DNA from: JBHEMK01 sp046262635
GTDB lineage: Bacteria > Actinomycetota > Thermoleophilia > Gaiellales > Gaiellaceae
Assembly (NCBI GenBank): GCA_046262635.1
Contig: JBHEMK010000028.1
Coordinates: forward strand, 1 to 8,262
DNA: 8,262 nucleotides
Direction of reading: 5' to 3'
The notes under the pieces are model-generated. The model did no database searches. It was not told the origin of the DNA and was given only the letters and a program-made list of their open reading frames with translations. Both the position numbers and the translations under genes were made by a program. Below, one piece after another: positions 1 to 5,001 of this stretch. How positions within the stretch are numbered: position 1 is the first letter of the stretch; every line of letters begins with the position of its first letter.

Positions 1-414
1 GTCCCAGTCGTAGGCGGTCCAGGCCCAGCCGCGGGCGGCCATCCCGGTCGCTCGGAGATCGGAGCGCCAGGCTTCGGTCGAGCCGAAGTCGCGGCGGATC
101 AGCTCGGCGGCTGCGCCGGAGGGATCCCCTCCTGCGCCGCCGAGGTGCTCGAAGTAGAGCTCGTGGTTCTTGATCCCGCCGACGGCGAAGCTGAGGTCGA
201 CCTTCAGGGCCCGGATCTCGGAGTACACCTGGTTTGCCGAGGCGAGCTCGACCTCGGCGAGCTTGCCCAGGATCTCGTTCCGCTTGTTCACATAGCCCCG
301 GTAGAGCCCGTAGTGCGCTTCGACCGAGGCGCGGGAGATGCCCTCGAGCTCGTAGAGCTCCGGTCGGAGCTCTCGCGGGGCGATCTCCTCGAACTTGAAC
401 GCAAGCGTCGGCAT
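1..414 (-). CDS. Atypical Fe/Mn superoxide dismutase family protein, C-terminus beyond window
   Basis: The first 138 codons of a minus-strand gene are visible, with no stop before the window edge. The protein (MPTLAFKFEEIAPREL...) follows the Fe/Mn SOD plan. An N-terminal helical part has VEAHYGLYRGYVNKRNEIL at about 31-49 and IKNHELYFEHLG at about 81-92, and the start of the C-terminal domain reads RRDFGS...GWAWTAYDWD. His34 and His84 fit the first two metal ligands; the last two (the DxxH pair) would lie outside the window. It differs from canonical SOD: the gap from His34 to the gateway-like Tyr41 is 7 residues rather than 8, and the His-His pair before the Tyr is replaced by Leu-Tyr. The ATG at 414 is preceded by AAGGAGGAG, spaced about 12 bases away. 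It is divergent from sodA, 85 bp apart. It could be a functional SOD of a divergent subfamily or a non-dismutase relative. Family assignment is firm, activity is not. Confidence 0.85.
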   Translation of the reverse strand, partial: MPTLAFKFEEIAPRELRPELYELEGISRASVEAHYGLYRGYVNKRNEILGKLAEVELASANQVYSEIRALKVDLSFAVGGIKNHELYFEHLGGAGGDPSGAAAELIRRDFGSTEAWRSDLRATGMAARGWAWTAYDWD

Positions 415-426
415 GACGTCTCTGAA

Positions 427-435
427 CTCCTCCTT
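427..435 (-). promoter_or_regulatory. Ribosome binding site of the SOD-like gene
   Basis: On the minus strand this reads AAGGAGGAG, a near-perfect Shine-Dalgarno sequence about 12 bases before the ATG at 414. No nearer in-frame start exists, so it fixes that start despite the slightly long spacing. Confidence 0.6.
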
Positions 436-454
436 CCCCTGGACGGGCGGCCGG

Positions 455-464
455 AGCATATCCT
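455..464. promoter_or_regulatory. Possible bidirectional -10 region between the two SOD genes
   Basis: The sequence AGCATATCCT offers TATCCT on the plus strand (459-464) toward sodA and TATGCT on the minus strand (460-455) toward the SOD-like gene. The two TAnnnT hexamers overlap by two bases. I see no convincing -35 element on either side, so this is a pattern-based inference for the 85-bp divergent gap (415-499). Confidence 0.3.
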
Positions 465-487
465 CACACCGAGAACTCAGCCGCTCG

Positions 488-495
488 AAAGGAGA
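488..495 (+). promoter_or_regulatory. Ribosome binding site of sodA
   Basis: AAAGGAGA ends a few bases before the ATG at 500. It decides the sodA start, because the open frame runs further upstream to an ATG at 395 that would overlap the divergent gene. Confidence 0.8.
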
Positions 496-499
496 CCGA

Positions 500-1117
<618 letters not shown>

Positions 1118-1162
1118 CCCACCTCGCGCCCCTTCCTCACGCGTCGCGGTCGATCAAGGTGC

Positions 1163-1183
1163 CGCCCCGGCGCTCGCGGGGCG
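1163..1183. terminator. Possible hairpin between the sodA and cupredoxin-like gene ends
   Basis: In the 117-bp convergent gap (1118-1234), CGCCCCG (1163-1169) can pair with CGGGGCG (1177-1183) around a 7-base loop. A second small stem, GCGC-AAA-GCGC, lies at 1196-1206. Neither is followed by a T tract, and chance stems are common in such GC-rich DNA. A bidirectional terminator role is inference only. Confidence 0.3.
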
Positions 1184-1234
1184 TCGCCTGCGCCTGCGCA
1201 AAGCGCGGCGCGGGGCTGGTGGGCGAGCGGCGAC

Positions 1235-2101
1235 TCAGCGCCTGATCGTCTGCGTTCCGCTGTGCCCTGAGAGCAGGCCATTTCCGGCCTGGTTGACCGA
1301 AAGGAAGACGCGGATCCGGGAGAGCCCCTTCGGCAGGTAGGCACCCGGCCGGAAGATCCGGCCGGAGTGGGTTCCGAGGGTCAATGCGGCGAGGTTCACC
1401 CACTGGCCGAGCGGCGAGAGCCGCTGGAGGTAGACGTGCTTGTGCCAGAAGGACACGCCCGCGGTCACCGCGGTCTTCATGTAGCCCTTCGACCCCGGGA
1501 GCAGACTCACCTTCGGCGCCACCTGCACCAGCAGCTGGCTGCTCGCAACCGCGCCCCAGCGGGCGACGTAGTTCGTATAGAGCCTCGGCGTCGTCAGGTA
1601 GCCGAAGGTCCCGGTCGCTCCGGTGACGACCGTGGCGAGCTGCACCGGTGAGGGCTGGCCGTATTCCTGGGCCTCGATCGAGACCGTCTCCCCGGCTTTC
1701 TGGCTCGAGACCTGGCCGGAGAGCGTGAGCTCAGCCCCGTAGACGACGATCGGCTGCGAGAGTGTGAAGGTCAGCGACGGTGGCGGGCCCTTGACCCGGA
1801 TCGTGCCGGTGAGGCGCGTCTTGAAGGCGTCGTGATAAGGAAACCTGCCGGCTCGGTTGAACGTGAAGGTGAAGCTCTTGCCGGGCGCGAGAATCGGCGA
1901 GGCGAACGAGCCGTCGTTCGCGACCACCTGGTGCTCGATTCGGTCGACGTTTCTCCAGGTGATGCTGTCGCCGTGGCTGAGCGTCAGCGCCGCGGGTGAG
2001 AAGCCCGAGCTCTTGATCGAGACCGTTACCGTCGCCGCCTCTGAGGCGCCGGCCGCCGCGAGCGCGAGCGCTGCGACCACGGCAGGCAGAATCGTGCGCA
2101 T
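1235..2101 (-). CDS. Secreted cupredoxin-fold protein with degenerate copper site and C-terminal beta domains
   Basis: A 288-residue exported protein. Residues 1-22 form a signal peptide (MRTILPAVVAALALAAAGASEA, cleavage likely near Ala22-Ala23). Residues 24-105 are a plastocyanin/cupredoxin-type domain: ITWRN followed by EHQVV carries His57, the usual first copper ligand, and TGTIRVKG closes the fold. The C-terminal ligand loop reads FPYHDAFKTRLTG where functional relatives have a Y-x-C-x2-H-x2/4-M pattern. The Cys, His and Met positions are Asp91, Lys94 and Leu97, so a type 1 copper site is very unlikely. Residues about 106-200 look like an Ig-like beta-sandwich (LTLSGQVSS...), and about 200-288 form another beta-rich segment. 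The ATG at 2101 is chosen because GGAGGGGG lies 9 bases upstream and a signal peptide starts there; a longer open frame upstream has neither. It is divergent from the ECF sigma gene, which may control it. Binding partner unknown. Confidence 0.85.
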   Translation of the reverse strand: MRTILPAVVAALALAAAGASEAATVTVSIKSSGFSPAALTLSHGDSITWRNVDRIEHQVVANDGSFASPILAPGKSFTFTFNRAGRFPYHDAFKTRLTGTIRVKGPPPSLTFTLSQPIVVYGAELTLSGQVSSQKAGETVSIEAQEYGQPSPVQLATVVTGATGTFGYLTTPRLYTNYVARWGAVASSQLLVQVAPKVSLLPGSKGYMKTAVTAGVSFWHKHVYLQRLSPLGQWVNLAALTLGTHSGRIFRPGAYLPKGLSRIRVFLSVNQAGNGLLSGHSGTQTIRR

Positions 2102-2110
2102 CACATGGAA

Positions 2111-2118
2111 CCCCCTCC
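2111..2118 (-). promoter_or_regulatory. Ribosome binding site of the cupredoxin-like gene
   Basis: On the minus strand this reads GGAGGGGG, 9 bases before the ATG at 2101. It supports that start over the upstream in-frame ATG at 2275. Confidence 0.65.
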
Positions 2119-2169
2119 GCCCGCGTCGACTGTCGTCCCAGTAGAGACGCCGAGAGGGCCGATCGGTTC

Positions 2170-2183
2170 GTAAGGTTTCTCTC
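2170..2183 (+). promoter_or_regulatory. Candidate promoter/operator motif upstream of the sigma factor
   Basis: GTAAGGTTTCTCTC lies in the 154-bp divergent gap (2102-2255) between the cupredoxin-like and sigma genes. It matches GTAAGTCTTCTTTC at 3521-3534, upstream of the glycoside hydrolase, at 11 of 14 positions. It could be a -35 element read by the neighbouring ECF sigma factor, or an operator. I cannot define a matching -10, so the role is inferred. Confidence 0.3.
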
Positions 2184-2255
2184 TCCGGCGTGCACAAGGC
2201 TGCCCGGACGTGCTCCAATCCAAACTGGATGGCATCTCGTAGGGACCCCTCGAAG

Positions 2256-2858
2256 ATGGAGCTCGCGCTCAGCACGCCCGCGCCTGTGCGGCAGACGGCG
2301 TCGGCCGAGGCGGAGAAGTCGCCCCCGGCGGAGCCGGACGGCGAGCTACTCCTCCGCGTCGCCGACGGCGACCGCGCGGCATTCGAGTCGCTCTACCGGC
2401 GCTACGTCCGGACGGTGTTCGGGCTCGCTCTGCGCCGGCTCGGCGACCGCGGCCGGGCCGAGGACGCGGTTCAGGAGACCTTCGCCGCGGTCTGGCGCTC
2501 GGCTTCGAGCTATCAGCCCGAGCGAGGCCCGGCGGCGCCCTGGCTCTACGCCGTGGCGCGGAACGCGATCATCGACAGGCTGCGAGCCCGCACGGAGCAG
2601 CCCTCCGAGCTGCCCGAGAGGCCGTCGACCGAGCTTGGGCCGCTCGAGCGCGCCGAGTCGTCCTACGTCGCCTGGCGCGTCCACCGGGCGCTGGAGGAGC
2701 TGCCCGGGCACGAGCGCGAAGTGCTCGAGCTCGCCTACTGGAGTGGCTTCTCCCAGAGCGAGGTCGCGAGCTACCTGAACATCCCGCTCGGGACGGTGAA
2801 GACGCGGACGAGGAGCGCGCTCGCGCGTCTCGCGGTCCTGCTGGAGGAGCTGCGATGA
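2256..2858 (+). CDS. ECF (group 4) RNA polymerase sigma factor
   Basis: A 200-residue extracytoplasmic-function sigma factor, which redirects RNA polymerase to a small regulon. The sigma-2 domain spans about 30-112, with FESLYRRYVRTVF, then AEDAVQETFAAVW (region 2.2, core binding) and PWLYAVARNAIIDRLR (regions 2.3-2.4, -10 recognition). A linker follows. The sigma-4 domain is about 145-197: ALEELPGHEREVLELAYWSGFSQSEVASYLNIPLGTVKTRTRSAL holds the helix-turn-helix for the -35. This pattern is closest, from memory, to the SigK/SigL-like (ECF19) type that pairs with RskA-like anti-sigma factors, matching the next gene. The start is uncertain: ATG 2256 has AGGGA 10 bases upstream, while ATG 2229 and ATG 2190 have no evident site. 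The stop overlaps the next start by four bases (ATGA), indicating translational coupling. About 30 N-terminal residues before sigma-2 are low-complexity. Confidence 0.94.
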   Translation: MELALSTPAPVRQTASAEAEKSPPAEPDGELLLRVADGDRAAFESLYRRYVRTVFGLALRRLGDRGRAEDAVQETFAAVWRSASSYQPERGPAAPWLYAVARNAIIDRLRARTEQPSELPERPSTELGPLERAESSYVAWRVHRALEELPGHEREVLELAYWSGFSQSEVASYLNIPLGTVKTRTRSALARLAVLLEELR

Positions 2859-3463
2859 CGCGGCCGCCGGAGTTCGACGATCTGGTCGGCACGGAGGTCG
2901 AACCGGGCGAGCAGGACCGCCTGCGACGCGTGCACGAACTACTGGTCAGAGCGGGCCCACCGCCGGAGCTCTCGCCGGAGCTCGAGGCTGGACCGGACCT
3001 GCGAGTCGCCTACCGCCACCCGAGGAGGCCCGGCCGCTCCCGGCGCGCCGGATTGCTGGCGGCGGCCGCGGTCGTCGCCCTGCTCGCCTTTCTCGGCGGC
3101 TATCTCACCGGCAACCACGCCAGGCCGGAGGCCGCTGCTCCGACCGTGCGTGTGATAGCGATGCACGGCACCGCCTCCGCGCCGAGGGTCCGCGCGTCGA
3201 TCCGGCTGGCCGCCCCCGACCAGGGGGGCAACTGGCCGATGACGCTCATCGCGACCGGCCTGCCGAAACTGCGCGCAGGGGACTACTACCTGCTGCTGCT
3301 GACGCGGAAGGGGCAGCCCGACGCCCCGTGCGGCGGCTTCCTGCCGCGCGAGGGGCCGATCTATCTGAACGCGCCGTACCGCCTGAGGCCGAACGACGGC
3401 TGGGTGATCACCCGACAGCGCTCGGGGGCGCCTTTCCCGGGGCCCGTGCTCGCGACGACCTAG
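2855..3463 (+). CDS. RskA-like membrane anti-sigma factor
   Basis: A 202-residue predicted single-pass membrane protein. Residues 1-64 are a charged cytoplasmic segment that would hold the sigma factor; a transmembrane helix follows at about 65-85 (GLLAAAAVVALLAFLGGYL), preceded by a basic stretch (RRPGRSRRAG) that fits cytoplasmic N-terminus topology. Residues 95-202 are an extracytoplasmic beta domain with features of the RskA C-terminal family: LPKLRAGDYYLLLL, GGF, PYRLRPNDGWVITRQ and the closing PGPVLATT. There is no HxxxCxxC zinc motif, so it is not a ZAS-type anti-sigma factor; the only cysteine is Cys159. The start ATG at 2855 overlaps the sigma stop as ATGA, an operon signature giving matched stoichiometry. 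The inferred role is to sequester the upstream sigma factor until an envelope signal triggers proteolysis; the signal is unknown. Confidence 0.85.
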   Translation: MTRPPEFDDLVGTEVEPGEQDRLRRVHELLVRAGPPPELSPELEAGPDLRVAYRHPRRPGRSRRAGLLAAAAVVALLAFLGGYLTGNHARPEAAAPTVRVIAMHGTASAPRVRASIRLAAPDQGGNWPMTLIATGLPKLRAGDYYLLLLTRKGQPDAPCGGFLPREGPIYLNAPYRLRPNDGWVITRQRSGAPFPGPVLATT

Positions 3464-3497
3464 CACACCCGCCGGCTCAGCGCTCTCGCCCGCCGCG

Positions 3498-3530
3498 TGT
3501 AAGCGCTTCGTCAACTTGCTGTAAGTCTTC
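3498..3530 (+). repeat. Two near-identical TGTAAG..CTTC direct repeats upstream of the glycoside hydrolase
   Basis: TGTAAGCGCTTC (3498-3509) and TGTAAGTCTTC (3520-3530) differ only by CG versus T in the middle. Their TGTAAG cores are 22 bp apart, about two helical turns, and 47-79 bases before the hydrolase ATG at 3577. The 113-bp gap (3464-3576) holds nothing else I can identify. They may be binding sites on one DNA face or an ECF promoter with an upstream copy. Confidence 0.4.
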
Positions 3531-3576
3531 TTTCGAGGCAGGGCAAGCCGGCCGCCGGGCGAACTACGGTGGTGGC

Positions 3577-4998
3577 ATGACTCCTCGCCGGCTCCGGACC
3601 GCAATCGTGCTCACGCTCCTGGCGCTGGTCGCGGCAGCCGCTGCGACAGCGGCGCCGCCCCCACGCCCGGTCCTGATCGGCTTCCAGGACGAATCGAGCT
3701 TCCTCTGGGGCCCGAACCGCCTCGCGCTGCTCGAGGCGGCCTCCGAGGCACACGCCGGCGTGATCCGCGTGATCGCCAACTGGAGCCAGGTCGCACCGAC
3801 GCGGCCGAGTTCGCCCGCCAATCAGGCCGATCCTGCCTATCAGTTCCAGGGCCTCGACGACCTCGTCTGGCAGGCCGAGCAGCGGAACATGCGCGTCCTG
3901 CTCACGATCTGGGGGACGCCGAGGTGGGCGAGCGCGACCCACCGGCCGAACGCAGCCCCGAACCCGGCCGCCCTCGGCTCCTTCTGCTCGGCAATCGCCA
4001 GCCGCTACTCCGGCCGTGGGCCGCAGCCTTTCGTCGGCCTCTACAGCGTCTGGAACGAACCCAATCTCAACCAGTTCCTCGCGCCGCAATTCTCCGCCAA
4101 GGGCGCCGATCTCGGCCCGAAGCTGTACGCCGGGATGGCACGCTCCTGCGTCCGCGCGATCAAGCGGGCAAACCGCTCTGCTCAGGTTGCGATTGGCGAC
4201 ACGTCACCACGCGGCAGCGACAAACCCCGCGGGCTGGCCCAGGCGAGCCATTCGCCCGGCCGCTTCGCGCAGCTTCTCTCGAAGGTGCGGCCGCGGCTGA
4301 TCTTCGACGCTTGGGCGCACCACCCCTACGCCGACGGCTTCCGCGGCGGCCCGACCTCCCATTTCCGCTGGCCGAACGCCGGCATCGGCGACCTGGCGAG
4401 GCTCGAGCTGGCGCTGCGCAAGGACTTCGCACGCACGCGCGTGCCGCTCTGGATCACCGAGTTCGCGTACCAGACGGCGCCTGAGCATCCCGGCGCGCTC
4501 AGCTACGGACAGCAGGCGAGCTACCTGCCACGGTCGATCAACGCCGCGCTCGCCGTGCCCGATGTCCAGATGTTCGTCTGGTACATCTTCCACGACAGCG
4601 CCGGGGAGCGGTGGCAGAGCGGCCTCATCTCGAAGACGGGTGCGCCGAAGCCGTCGCTCGCGACCTTCACCCGCGTCGCCTCGCAGTACGACCCCGCCAA
4701 CCCGACGCTCGTGATCCCGGCGCTGCCGAACCCGGCCGTGCCGATCTCGGTCCTCGAGTTCCAAGCGCGGAAGCTGCCGGGCGATCCGCCCCTGGGCATG
4801 ACCTACCGGATCTACGACGCGGCCGGACTGCTCGTGGGTGTCGCCCAGCCGACCGCGGTGATCGACACCCGTGGCCAGATCCGCGTCCCGCTCACGTTCA
4901 CGCCGACGCCCGGTGCGTCGTACACGGTCACGTTCGACCTGAACGACATCCACGGCGACGAGACCGTTCGTCATGCCCGACTGATCGTTGCGCGGTAG
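3577..4998 (+). CDS. Secreted clan GH-A-type glycoside hydrolase (cellulase-like)
   Basis: A 473-residue exported protein. Residues 1-26 are a signal peptide (MTPRRLRTAIVLTLLALVAA..., Ala-rich end). Residues about 30-375 show a clan GH-A TIM barrel. GVIRVIANWSQVAP is an early strand and MRVLLTIWGTPRWAS a later one. VWNEPN carries the putative acid/base Glu161 after strand 4. AHHPY (248-251) is near strand 6. WITEFAY carries the putative nucleophile Glu295 after strand 7, and MFVWYIFHD is near the end. The Glu161/Glu295 arrangement fits GH5/GH39-like retaining enzymes; I cannot choose the family or substrate. Residues about 385-473 form an Ig-like beta-sandwich. The ATG at 3577 is chosen because a signal peptide begins there; the frame is open to 3328 but overlaps the anti-sigma gene. 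The ribosome binding site (GGTGG) is weak. It may belong to the sigma factor's regulon. Its stop abuts the thyX stop. Confidence 0.88.
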   Translation: MTPRRLRTAIVLTLLALVAAAAATAAPPPRPVLIGFQDESSFLWGPNRLALLEAASEAHAGVIRVIANWSQVAPTRPSSPANQADPAYQFQGLDDLVWQAEQRNMRVLLTIWGTPRWASATHRPNAAPNPAALGSFCSAIASRYSGRGPQPFVGLYSVWNEPNLNQFLAPQFSAKGADLGPKLYAGMARSCVRAIKRANRSAQVAIGDTSPRGSDKPRGLAQASHSPGRFAQLLSKVRPRLIFDAWAHHPYADGFRGGPTSHFRWPNAGIGDLARLELALRKDFARTRVPLWITEFAYQTAPEHPGALSYGQQASYLPRSINAALAVPDVQMFVWYIFHDSAGERWQSGLISKTGAPKPSLATFTRVASQYDPANPTLVIPALPNPAVPISVLEFQARKLPGDPPLGMTYRIYDAAGLLVGVAQPTAVIDTRGQIRVPLTFTPTPGASYTVTFDLNDIHGDETVRHARLIVAR

Positions 4999-5001
4999 CT
5001 A
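4996..5001. other. Palindromic TAGCTA holding two opposed stop codons
   Basis: TAG at 4996-4998 ends the glycoside hydrolase on the plus strand; the reverse complement of 4999-5001 is TAG, ending thyX on the minus strand. The two genes converge with no intergenic base, so any terminator must lie inside the opposing coding region. Confidence 0.9.

Noticed and set aside
1196..1206. GCGC-AAA-GCGC stem as a definite terminator
   Set aside because: The stem is short, has no T tract, and similar stems arise often by chance in DNA this GC-rich.
2190..2255. Upstream ATG starts (2190 and 2229) for the sigma factor
   Set aside because: Neither has a ribosome binding site, and the added residues do not resemble sigma factor sequence; ATG 2256 has a modest AGGGA site. 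The choice remains somewhat uncertain.
2855..3463. Zinc-binding (ZAS) anti-sigma factor
   Set aside because: No HxxxCxxC motif exists and there is only one cysteine; the C-terminal half fits the RskA-like type instead.
3328..3576. N-terminal extension of the glycoside hydrolase into the anti-sigma gene
   Set aside because: A clear signal peptide begins at 3577, and the extension overlaps the anti-sigma coding region and the repeat-bearing upstream DNA.
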